From NCBI GenBank assembly GCA_030998015.1, contig JARWMV010000080.1, positions 1 to 64,000 on the forward strand: a stretch of DNA of 64,000 bases. The letters are read 5' to 3'. Made by a program: the position numbers and the translations under genes. The notes under the pieces were generated by a model. It was not told the DNA's origin, searched no databases, and saw nothing but the letters and a program-made list of their open reading frames with translations. Source of the stretch: Ceratorhiza oryzae-sativae (taxonomy: Eukaryota; Basidiomycota; Agaricomycetes; Cantharellales; Ceratobasidiaceae). Below are positions 13,933-24,630 of the stretch, in pieces (the stretch's first letter is position 1; every line of letters begins with the position of its first letter).

Positions 13933-15496
13933 TTTGCTCTCTTTACGCGCCTCACGCCCCGTCCGTACTTCCCAATTCGTAGCCCCACGTCTCGCTTTTT
14001 CCTACTCTGAACTATTTTTCGTTCCAGGCTCTTCCGTTTCTATACATGCTTTGACTTTGTTCATGTAACATGTTTCTATTTTCCATACAACGGAACAAAT
14101 GTAACCAAAAAAAATGAAACTGCCATCACGTGATACATATCTTCACCCGCACAACGCTGTTGCGGAACTAATTCATAGTGAGCCAAGCTCTAAACACTAT
14201 CTAAAATGAATAATCCCAGAATATTTTCTGGAGACTTTTTTGCTGGCCCGTCTGCAAATCAGAACTGGTTGAATGCGGAGGATGAAGTCTTGTGAGAGTC
14301 ACGTGACATGTCATCGAAGATGAATCAATAGCCCACTATAATTGGCCATTTCGTGGATCTTCTATTTCGTGGCCATTCAAAAGCCCCCCCCCTCACAATC
14401 ACACTACTCCCAACTCAACAAAATGTAACATGTCTGGGTCTGCACCGTGGGCGATAACATTGGATTCTGCCTGCACATTAGTGTAATTTCCCATTGCAAT
14501 GGCTTCAACTATAACCACTGCCAACGCCTCTCAGAAAGACCTCCTCTACCTTTTGTGCAGTGCCTCATTTTTTTTTTTCGCAAGCTCTTTCCAACAGCGT
14601 GCACCTCTAGAGTTGGTTTATAACTCCATGATCGATGAACCAATGAACACGTTTATTGGTCAATTGATGTCAATTGATGTCAATTATAGAACGGTGCTGA
14701 TTTCAAGCTTTCTTGTTACAATATTGCCGATCCTAGCTCACCGAATTGGTCGTATCGTCCTTAGCTAAATGCTCTCAGCGTTCAATCGCCACCATCCAGG
14801 CACATCTTACTACGTCGGTTACACCAGTCAGCTTCCTTGTCCCCTCCCTCCTTGCTTATTGCCATGATACCGCCAGGTTATCAACCAAGGAAATATGGAT
14901 ACGTCTCAAAAGTTTACCAGCAATTCTGAATAGCGCAGATCAGCGCTCAAGGGGTGAGTGTTAGTGGGTTTAGTATATAGGTCACCTGTTAACTAATGAG
15001 GTTTCGTAGACAATCTGTATAGGAACCTTGGGGCCCAACAGCCCCACGTCTCGACGGTTGCATCAAGAATATTTCTTTGGAGATTTCTTTTTCCATTGTT
15101 CTTTCGAGCTACTCATGCTCATCAGGCAGGTGCCCATCACTTTATTCGGTGTGGCATTGGCCGATTGGTCATCAGCTGAAATATCACAGCTTCCTTGCCA
15201 CATCGGTGTGTCAACAAGTGAGTTCATTGACTCGGCTGGATTGTGCTGAATAGGCCCGTCACCCGAAAGCAACTGGAGGGCAGACGGGAGGGGTGGGTGG
15301 GGGGATTATACAAGACGGGACGTGAGACCAATAGCCATGAGTATGTTTGACTTCAATTCCTCTAACATTCTCACTGCGATAACATTTGGAGAGAAGATAT
15401 TTTTCAATTCTATAACCAGAACGGGACCTTTCGTCCGCTCTCCTCTTTCGCCCACTTCTCCACATGTTCCATCACACGCTCATCGTTGACGCGTTA
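13933..15496. other. Intergenic; 3' tail of LINE remnant and diverged duplication flank
   Basis: 13933-14115 is likely LINE 3' untranslated sequence. From about 14290 the DNA shows patchy similarity to 8860-10003. An open frame at 14499-14768 (MASTITTANASQKDL..., with two hydrophobic stretches) could be a tiny membrane protein, but it has no counterpart in copy A and no recognisable family. It is not called as a gene. Confidence 0.4.
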
Positions 15497-15966
15497 GGAT
15501 CTTCCGTTAACCCTGTCCATGTTCACTCCCGACTGTCATCCATTGTCGATTGTAATTCCCTCCATCTGCTCAATCCATTCCAATTGCCCTCGCTTCTCCC
15601 TCTGGTCTCTCCAGCTCCTGAGAGTTGTTCCATACCTCTGGGTCGGCCAAGCCATGTGATTTCCGTCAAACTTTTGCGGGGTAACGAAGATCATCCACCA
15701 ACCCCTCGATCATCAATGGCGTTTTTGACTCAAGGTAACCTCTTCCTCTAGCTCAACACGCCAGTCTCGCTGAAGCCGTAGCTATTCCAGGCGAAAGCTC
15801 AATCTCAGAGAATAAACTAACTCTACAGAATATAGAAATGACGTCCACAATACTGTTGCACCTGCCGATCGCACCGGGCTTTCGTCCCAACTGAGGGGTT
15901 CGACTCCTATTTCAGTGCTCTGATCGACTCGTGCGGGCCTACACCATCCCCGCTGCAAGCGCTCAC

Positions 15967-15973
15967 TATATAG
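15967..15973 (+). promoter_or_regulatory. TATA box of orphan membrane protein, copy B
   Basis: tatatag lies 80 nt before the ATG at 16047, identical in placement to copy A. Confidence 0.55.
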
Positions 15974-16046
15974 CTCCAGACTCGGACGTTTGAAAACCTT
16001 CCCCCCGCGCCTTTACCCCCCATCTATCCCATTCGATATAATCGAA

Positions 16047-17508
16047 ATGCGTTTCCTCGCCACCCTTTTCGCCGTGCACGACACCCTGAGCGCACTCCAC
16101 CTGCTGCTCGGGTTTGCGTTCGTAGCACCAACACACATACCGCAGGCGATGTGAGTTTACTTGGAGCAACGGGTTCGTATGGTTGGCAAGCTGACGGTTA
16201 TGTTGTAGCACGAGAGCCCGGACTCTCGCGACTGTCGGACCCGTGAGGGTCTCGACATCCCTGCGGTCGGTCATTCCATCGACCCCGCCCACAGTCCCAC
16301 CCCCCTCGTCCGCGAAGCTCGTGTATGCACGACTGGCGAGGAGTGCCGAACAGGCTGGACAGTGGGTGAAAGATACCCGATTTTCCCTGGCACAGGATCT
16401 GTGCCATACCCGGCCGCGTGAGTAGACTATGGAGTGGGCAGCGATGTGTCAAAGCTAACGATAGATTTTATGCAGCCTTGATTCACACTCCAAGGGCGAA
16501 ACAAGTATACCACCGGCTATTCCTCTTGCGACTTCGACTATGCGCTTCACCCTCACTCATCGACTCGCTCCCTCGAACAGCCTTGAAGCTCCCATCTCAA
16601 CGACCTCCCCGAGCCGTCCCGATGTTGCCGCCTCCAGGCACGCGCATCGTCCACGTCCCAACAAGGACGGAGCGCACCACTCAAGACTGCCCGCTTCCGC
16701 CGCGCCCCGCCCACGCCAAGCCGAGACCCCCGCCCCCGGCCTCACCATCGCCCCCGGCCTCGAACCCGCCCCCGCCTGAGCCTATGCGTAGCCAGAGCGA
16801 AGACGCCTTCCGGTCTTTGCTTTTGGTCTTGCTAGGCTCCAAGGCGAGGCTCCTGGACTTGATAACGTGCCTGTGTGCTCGGATATCCGAGCGCGCGTGG
16901 CTAATCAGGTTCAGGGGCTCGGTCGGCATGCTCGAGCTGCCGACCTGGCCCGCGTGGGCTTCACTGTCCATCGCGCTCGCTGGCGCACTGGTCCTCCTCG
17001 GACGAAGAACGATAAGCTCGAGATTCTCGGTCGAGCCACCATCCCCGCCCCCACCTCTATCCCCGTCCTCGCCGTCATCCCGCCCCACCCCAGACCCAAC
17101 CCAGGAGCGGCAGTCACAGCGATATGTGAAGCTGTCGTATCGACTGGAGGTGCGGGCCTACCATAACCGATACTCGCCGGCCTTCTATAGGGTCGTACGC
17201 GAGTATCCTATGAGGAGCGTACCGGAGGAGCAACGAGCGCGCATGGAGGCTCGTGCGCTCGCTTACCTCCAGAGCTCTGTAAGGCTGGTCAAGTCGGGTT
17301 TGGAGGACAGCGGGAATGTCCGCCTCATGGCGGTGGTCCTTCGGAGGGTCACATCCTGGGGCCAGATCGGGGACTCTGTCGACGCCAGGCAGACAGATCT
17401 CCAATACCAAGGTAAGTTTCTCTCTTGCTTTGGATGGGGTGAATGCGCTAACATTTTCCAGGCGACGTCTTCCGGAGTGTGGAGGATTACGGGAAGACTT
17501 TGGCCTAG
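16047..17508 (+). CDS. Unrecognised proline-rich membrane protein, copy B
   Basis: Paralogue of 10554-12024 with the same four-exon structure and stop (TAG 17506-17508 after GKTLA). The N-terminal hydrophobic segment, the membrane segment (WASLSIALAGALVLLG) and the Tyr/Arg-rich C-terminal domain are almost unchanged. The proline-rich linker differs by small indels and substitutions, as expected if only its composition matters. Both copies keep open frames and splice sites, so both are probably functional. No known family or enzymatic motif is visible. A type II or tail-like membrane protein with a cytosolic C-terminal domain is possible, but the topology is inference. Confidence 0.75.
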
Positions 17509-17620
17509 GAGCAAGCCTCTGAGCGCAATGAGAGGTGGTTTCTTTTCATAATTTGTATGTTTTTGCGAGATATTTTGATGGGGGTGCCAGATAGTTGGGC
17601 ACCCGTCGACCGGCAACATC

Positions 17621-17642
17621 GCTGAGCTGCTGGCAGCTCAGC
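17621..17642. other. Conserved 3' hairpin, copy B
   Basis: Same perfect 10-bp stem as at 12138-12159 (gctgagctgc / gcagctcagc). Another hairpin, gggtgcc...gggcaccc, lies just upstream at about 17583-17604 in this copy only. Confidence 0.5.
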
Positions 17643-17744
17643 CTTACTTGATTTTTGTCTCGTACATTCTCTTTATCCTCATGTGCCATTTGACTTTGAA
17701 TATATTTCCCCTCTCCTCGGAGGGGCCCCTGACTGCTACTTTTC

Positions 17745-18420
17745 GCGTGACAAATACGGATATATGCTTAAACATCCTATCCCCCCCCTTTATAACAACC
17801 AATCAAACATGAAATGTGTTGTGTACCGACGCCCGATCACAGCTCTCAATGCCGTTAATCGGGGTTGATGGTCGAATCAAGCCAAGGAGGCCCAGAAACT
17901 CTCGCGATGAGAAGCGTGCACGTGAACTTCTTCTGGATTGCCTGTGATTCAACGACCATCGGCTATCCGCTAGGCCTGTCGGACAGTTGGAATATGACTA
18001 GCGCCCTATTGATTCAGTTCTTTTCTGTCTCATCAGTTGCTCCAATTCTGTTCGCATCGGTAGGCTTTAATTGCTGGCACATTCAGAGTTGAATAGTCAA
18101 ACTTAATAGCATTTTAGTAGTTATCGATTCTAGGGTTGAATGAAGCAAGTGTTTAGACAGTTAAATATACCTTTCGCTGGTCTGAAAGATGGGGTCGTTT
18201 CATAACACTCTTCCATTAAAAGCCGAGTTCATGACGCATTACTCCGCTTCAAGTTCAGACTCGGCATAAACGCAGGAATAGCGACATCCTTTTTTTTCTG
18301 TCATTTGAAGGCGAAAGTACCAAAACATTGACCACATAATCGCCTTGAACTATGGTAATGACCGAAAATCTAAGTTCCCTTTTAACCAAGCCTTGGAGCG
18401 AATACAACTGCGTAGACCGC
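17745..18420. other. Intergenic, no gene recognised
   Basis: Short open frames only. It should contain the 3' untranslated region of the chitinase gene on the minus strand. No repeats of note. Confidence 0.45.
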
Positions 18421-20598
18421 TCAACATGCACCGTTGTCGGTCCACGATCTGCAATAGAAAAAGAATCGGGTTATGACTCTAGGATATTATTGGGTTACTA
18501 CTGACCCTGCGGCTCCACCCGGGACGTCGGCTTGAGTCCACCACTTGGCAGTCCACTTGTGGCCTAGAGCCGAGTCGGATGAGCGACGGCTTTCGAAACG
18601 GTGCTGGGATACGTACCTCCGTAAGTTACAATTTGACCACCTGTGTAAGGGATGCTAGAGCTCCATGCGGCAATACCAGAGCATCCACTGGAAGTCGGAG
18701 GGGTAGTGGTGGTAGGGGGCTTGGAAGTCGTAGACGCGGGAGGGGCCGTCGTAGTGGGCTTGACCGTGGTGTTCGGTCCTCCAGTACTGGCACCCATGTT
18801 GTTCTTGATGTTATCAAACTGAGAATAGGGGTAGTAGAGATGGTTTGGGGTGGTATCGAGGGCACCAATGTTAGAGGCAGAGATCGCAACCAAGCTATCC
18901 GCACCGGTCTTGTCCGACGAGAGCTCCCAGAACATGCCTAAGCAACATATAAGCGATAATTGTTGAATATGAAGTATAGAACCGACCTCCTGCGAGGCCC
19001 TTGCTCCTGATGTATGCAGCCTTTTGGCGGATGATGTTGGGGGTATCATATGAGACTAGTTCCTTCTTTGAGGAGTCGTAGCTGTAACTGGAGCCGAGAG
19101 CCGAGTTTTCGATAACCTGAGCACCAGCCATGGGGAGAGCTTTATAGTCGTAGACGCCAGCCTCCCAAGTGCCAGTACCAATACCGTTGAAGGGTTGGCG
19201 AATACCGTTGGTTTGCTCAAAGGCACGTCCGTATAAAGGCATGCCTTAATAACATGTAAGTCTGAATTCTCTAGAAACGCTAGATATGAAACCCACCCAT
19301 GGCGATTTTGCTAGTAGTGGCACCGTTGGCAACGTACCACTTGATGGCGGAATCCGTATCAGTAGCAGAGTTGGTAGGTCCATACAAGTTGGCCTGATCA
19401 TCGGACTACATGCAATTTCAGTATCAGCTCAAGGCCTACGGGTTGAAATCGTACAGTAGTGGACCAAGAGCCCGCATAATCATAAGCCATCAAATTCCAG
19501 AACGAGAGATAAGGATCCATTTGGGAGACGAGAAGGTTCGAGTAGTTTGGTTGTCCCGCAGGAACAGCAGCCTAATAGAATAGTAAGTTTCCGCAACCCT
19601 ACTGTAGAAAAGGGGTGCGTACTGTAATAAGGTAAGGGTTAGTCTCGCCCTTCTTGGATGCATGCGCGTCAAGGCCAGCACGTAGTTCCTTCAGGAGAGA
19701 TGCAAAGCCCTGAGCTTGAGCACCAGCCGTAGGGTACTCAAAATCGATATCACTTTCGAACAACATCAACGAGTTTCTGTGATGAAGTTCAATATAACTC
19801 ACATTCCGTCCAAACCGTTGTCTTCGAGGATACTAATGGCACTCGAAATAAAAGTCGCACGTGCGGCCGAGTTGGTGACGAAGTTGAAGTGGCCGGCCTG
19901 GGAGTACGTCCAGCCACCAATAGAAAGGAGGACCTTGAGCGAACGGTTCTTCTGCTTGAGAAGATAAAGTTGCTTGAAGTTGCCGTAAACGTTGTTTCCG
20001 ACATCGTTCCAGGAATCGGTGTCATCTATCCTGAAATTAACATACAGTCTGAAGAAGCTCAACAAATTTGCTTACAGTGTTTCTAAAAAAAAAAAAAGTC
20101 AGCGTCAGGCGAGGAGGCAGGCGTTGGACTCACAGTTTGGTCCGCGAAAGTATCGGTGAGTTTGACCTGGCCAGTGCTGGCATCGGTATCGGCGAAGCTA
20201 TTTCGATCAAAACGCCTCAGACCGACCATGGGCTGACCCCAATATGAACAAAAGTACCACGTACCCGTACAACACGTGTGTCAACTTGGACGTGTCGATA
20301 TTTTGAGGATCTGCACGGCTTGGTCAGTCTCAGCTCGATAAAAGCCACAAAGCATATACTCACAGAAGGCACGCGCATATATACCCCAGTTGACAAAATA
20401 TCCGATGTTGACCTTGCCGTTTGCACGTCTGTCCAAGACGGCACGACGTTCGTGAACAGGCTGTGGAGTCACTGTTCGGTTCGAGAGAGGTGTGTTAGGG
20501 GTTGACTTGGTAAGGAAGTTTTCGGGGCGGTGGTGAATCTGGGTGGCAGATGCCGAGAGGGCAGCTCCAAGGGCGAGAGCAAGGGACAGGTAGCGCAT
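18421..20598 (-). CDS. Secreted GH18 chitinase with C-terminal CBM5/12 module
   Basis: This intron-rich gene has its ATG at 20596-20598 and TGA at 18421-18423. A signal peptide ([18 protein letters not shown]) is followed by a pro-region with dibasic sites (ERR, DRR), then the GH18 barrel: [23 protein letters not shown], catalytic DGLDGIDIDFEYP (the DxxDxDxE signature, completed across an intron at about 19752-19801), [19 protein letters not shown] and [11 protein letters not shown] Thr/Pro-rich linker (about 18700-18790) leads to a small cysteine-bounded module: [31 protein letters not shown], then GSWTDNGAC at the stop. That is a CBM5/12 chitin-binding fold. It hydrolyses beta-1,4 bonds of chitin outside the cell, in cell-wall remodelling or attack on other fungi. 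A class V fungal chitinase is the best fit. All catalytic acids are present. Confidence 0.92.
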
Positions 20599-20668
20599 AT
20601 TGTCTGTGACCGACTCGGGGAGAACTGAGAGAGAGCTGAAGACCAGTAGATCTGCTTCCTCCGTGGCG

Positions 20669-20675
20669 TTTTATA
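20669..20675 (-). promoter_or_regulatory. TATA box of the chitinase gene
   Basis: tataaaa on the minus strand, about 71 nt before the start codon. Region 20676-21262 upstream holds the rest of the chitinase promoter and the 3' end of the adaptin gene; nothing else was recognised there. Confidence 0.55.
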
Positions 20676-21262
20676 CTCCCAATTCCGCCCAATCTATCTA
20701 GAAATTAAATAAAAGAATACGGGCAAGCATGCATATGAACAGTCTGATACGGTTTCAGCGGCCGGGCGCCAGCGTCGCACATAGCGACACCCCAGCTTGG
20801 CATCTATAACCGATACGAACCGACTCGGCTTCTGTGTACAATCCACACGAGCACGCTCTCAGAACAGCATTCTCGGATAGAATTTGTCGTTTGATACGGC
20901 CCAGATGCGCACTTTCTGCCTTACCAAGCCCAATTGAATCAGCTATATTCGGAGAAACCAAGCAACACAAACCAAATGAGCGCGATGCCTGCAACACGAG
21001 GATACGAGTTCGCAAGGGGCGGAGGCTCGAGAACCGAGGTTCGGGCTATCGCGAAGCGGTGCTCGGTTAGAGCGCTCATGTGTGTGCATTCAACTCGAAC
21101 TAAGCGCCGTGTTGCCAGAATTAGATGACAAGGCAAATTAAGTGCTAGGCAGCATACGCTCCGAAGTTTGGCTTGACAACCCCCTGTCCACCGCATAGGC
21201 CTGACCGAATGAAAGAATCATAAAACAATCAATTCTCAGACATTAACAAACACAAAATCTAC

Positions 21263-24200
21263 TCAAAACAGTCCCAACAAATCATCATTCGCTTGCTGTG
21301 GGGGCTTTTGCTGCTGCTGAGGCTGAGCACCCAACGCACCCATCGAACCGAACCCTCCTGCACCGCCAACTGGCGACATGATGCTATTGCCTCCTACGCT
21401 CGGCGAGCCCGCGGTTGGCGACATGACCGCACCCGCGCTGCCGAGGTTCATCGAATCGCCGCCAAAGATGTCGGCCAAATCGGCGAGCGGGTTGGATGAG
21501 GTAAGAATCGCGGCTGGGCTCGTCGTCAAGTTGAGGTTCGCAAGCGAGTTTGTAGTGCCGGTTCCGGTTGCAGGCTCATCAAAGTCGAGTAGATTTTCGG
21601 CCTTGCGGCCGGCGGCGACGGTTTGTAGAGCCCGTTCGACATCCTCTTCCAGACTGCGAGATAGAAAATTGGAAAAGGGAAGCGACGGGTAAGTTATGAT
21701 GTATCAGCGATCGGTATAAATCGACGATAGGCTCAAGACATGTCGTGACGCGGGGGTATAGAGACCGAACCCGATGCCCAGAGCTAAGCGGAACGGGCGC
21801 GTGACAAGCGCGAGCCGACATTGCTCAAGCGAGATCTTCTCCTGGACATGAAACCGAGCCCAGGTTTCATCCCCCGATGGTGTCGAGAGAAAGCAAACGA
21901 AACGTGGACAAACTACTCACTCGGCGCCTAGTCCTCTCGATCCACCAGCACCGACACGTCCACTGCCGATGAATGTCTCGGCAGGCTTGTGATATACACT
22001 TGCAAGCGTCGACAGATCCCGGATGAGTTCCTCAAGCACAGGAACGGGGATTGCCGTGCGAGGTAATTCGATCGGAGGACGGAGAGCGAGGATGACCGAT
22101 TTACCTAAGCAAGCAAGATAAGAACCAAGGACAACGCGCCATAAGGAGAACGAAACAAGACGATCCCATCTGGGAGAATGGCAGAGGTCGCAGGGGCTCT
22201 GCTACTCTTAGACCGAGGAGATATTATACTCACCAGCTCCCGCGTCTGAACTTAATGACAACAACCTCCAGTAGATGTACGCTCGATCCCTCACGTCTGG
22301 ACTATCGCAATCCCGGGTCGCAGTCTGCAACACTCTCTGAACCACCGATTGAGATGGACCGGGTTTCTTCAAGAACAGCTTGACGGTTGCGGAGAGAATT
22401 TGCAATTGAACCTATCCAGGCACGATTAATTAGCTAAGCCCATCCCAACAAGCGTGAGTAACAAGCAAACCCCGGCTCGGAGAAAAAACTTGATAGGAGA
22501 AAACGAGCACTGAATAGACGAAAAAAAAAAAAACGCACAGGATAAGCCTCTTCCAAAAACGAATCGACGAATCCTTCGAGCAGCTCCCCGGCGTTATCAA
22601 TCTTCTCGGCGTGTTCACCCACAATCCAAACCAGACTCGCACGAGCCTCGGGTTCATCGAGTTCTTCCAGAGCCGTACACACGATCGGAATGACGCCTTC
22701 ATATCGAGACGGGTATTTTCGTAGAATGTCCTGAGACTCTGTCAGTCGAGAAGCCACGAGACGCCAGACAAGTCGAGAGCATACTTTGACGACTACAATC
22801 GCCTCTTGCACGACGTAGCTAACCCTCGTCGCGATCAAGTCGAGTAGGACATTCACACAGCGTTCAGCCGAAGCCTCAATCTTGATCGCACAGTACCCAA
22901 TGGTCTTGATCGCTCGCCTCACAAAATCGACATCCGCCTCGGATGCGTATCTGAAGGGGGTGGAAAGGGGAAGGCGAGTTAATCAAACGGTTGCGACCAG
23001 TAAAACGGTGCGGTTCAGAAGTTTGAAATGCGGGGCGAAGGTGTGGGTTCGGTTTGGAGCAAGGGATGCGAGGGAGACGAACGAGGGAGAGAAAAACATC
23101 AGCAGTGCGTCCATGGTGAAGAAATGCATGGTGAAAGGGTGGTGGAAACAAGGTACGCACTCTTTTAGTTCACTCAAGAGGGTGTCTACGTTTTTCTCTG
23201 CGGCTAGCCGGACCTATATCGAGGATCAGTGGGCAGGATCAGAAAAGCGTGGAAGATTTGAACCATAATATCTAGCTTTTCGACTTTGACGTAAGGTGGG
23301 TCGTTGTATTTGCAGAAGAATACTCGCATTTCGTTTTGAAGGAGGTCGGGTTGGACCTACACGCTGTTAGAATGATACGATACAAAATGGATCGTTGAGG
23401 CGAGCGTACCTGGAGCAACAGATTGATATTCCTCAATGCGACCCACTGTACCTCGGGCTCTGCCGAGATGAGCGAGACAAGCGGAGGTGCCATCTTCCGA
23501 ATAAGCTGAGTCTTGAGCTGCTGCCTCGATACATACTTGATATGCACCATGATGGCCTATCCTCCTCATCAGCATTCTTCTAATCGAAAGCCGGAGCAGA
23601 CGTACCTTGATGGCAGCCAAAACAACACTCCCATTCACATGCTGAAACTGGGGCATAATCCTCTCGCAGATGTGTTCAGCCTCCTTCTCGTCCGTAGTCT
23701 TGTATCGGGCGAGACAGCTCAGGATCGTCACTCGGCCCCATTCCGAGCATTCGTTGAGGGCAATGAGGAGTTTAGAGAGAATGTCCTGAGTGAGTTCGAA
23801 TCGGCCACGCGGGTCTGGGTCGGGCATTTCCTGGGTCGTGGTATGGATATCGACGAGGGCTGCGACCGCGTTGGATACGACCTGCATATGCACATTTCGG
23901 GTTAAATTATGATGGAGAACGAGCGAGGTGGCTGACCATTGGGTTGCTGTCGGATACCATGTCTAGAAGCTGTTCGAGAAAGCCGTTGTCTATGGCGAGT
24001 TCCGGTTTGAGCTCGTAAAGCTTGGCGACGCACAGCGCAGCCGTTTTTCGGACATAGGGATCTTGGTCCCGGAGTGCCTTGTGCAACGGGTCCGAAAGGT
24101 AGTCTATAATTTTTTCGGCACGAAGACATCCCATAGTCCGTATCGCCAGCGCTCGAACCAGAGGGTTGGGGTCATTCGAATCCTGGCTGGAGTCAGGCTG

Positions 24201-24547
24201 AATATATCGCCGAGGACGCGTAGCTAACTTGCCTTGACAAACGTGTTTACCGCGAGGATGACAAGCTCGGGCTGAGTTTTCGCGTAGTTCATGAGATAGA
24301 GATAGACGAGCTTCTTTTGCTCGAGGTCCTCGGTCTGCATGTTCTTGAGGACGTCGGGAAAGAGGCCGGAGACGTCCTTGCCGACGGTCATGTTGGCGAT
24401 GACGCGCTTGATGGCATCTTTGCGGCGGTCGCGGTACTCGGAGTTCAGGTCCGCACGCAGCTCATGGTTCTCGCCTGCACATGCGCCTCAGCACCGGCAC
24501 AGCACCGACACGGCAGACTCACCCTTGCGGGGCGCTGGGCGGGACAT
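21263..24547 (-). CDS. apl2: AP-1/AP-2 complex subunit beta (beta-adaptin)
   Basis: ATG at 24545-24547 ([20 protein letters not shown]), stop at 21263-21265, with roughly ten short introns. The N-terminal trunk is classic beta-adaptin: [121 protein letters not shown] and [17 protein letters not shown]. The C-terminal part is a Gly/Ser/Met-rich hinge ending in DDLLGLF, which resembles a clathrin-box (L-L-x-L-F). No folded appendage (ear) domain follows, which is usual for fungal beta subunits. The protein acts in clathrin adaptor complexes at the trans-Golgi/endosome (AP-1) or plasma membrane (AP-2); which one cannot be settled from sequence alone. It is head-to-head with PAN3, 83 bp apart. 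Confidence 0.9.
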
Positions 24548-24630
24548 AATGGTCACGTGCAAACGCCCGCTGATCTAATACTCACATAATATGCCGTCAC
24601 GTGGTGCTTCGTGACCCGCCCTGCACCGCG
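24548..24630. promoter_or_regulatory. Compact bidirectional promoter, beta-adaptin / PAN3
   Basis: Only 83 bp separate the two start codons. It contains two cacgtg-like elements (tcacgtg at about 24553 and 24597). The extent depends on the PAN3 start at 24631. Confidence 0.5.

Larger units (their letters stand above)
15497..17744. repeat. Segmental duplication, copy B
   Basis: Direct-orientation partner of 10004-12262. Differences are mostly scattered substitutions plus small indels in the proline-rich coding region and in the 3' untranslated part. Confidence 0.85.

Noticed and set aside
14499..14768. Small open frame with hydrophobic stretches
   Set aside because: No conserved counterpart in duplication copy A, a T-run inside, and no recognisable family; not enough to call a gene.
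18579..18941. 120-codon plus-strand frame rich in Arg/Gly
   Set aside because: Antisense of the chitinase Thr/Pro linker and catalytic domain; composition mirrors the linker.
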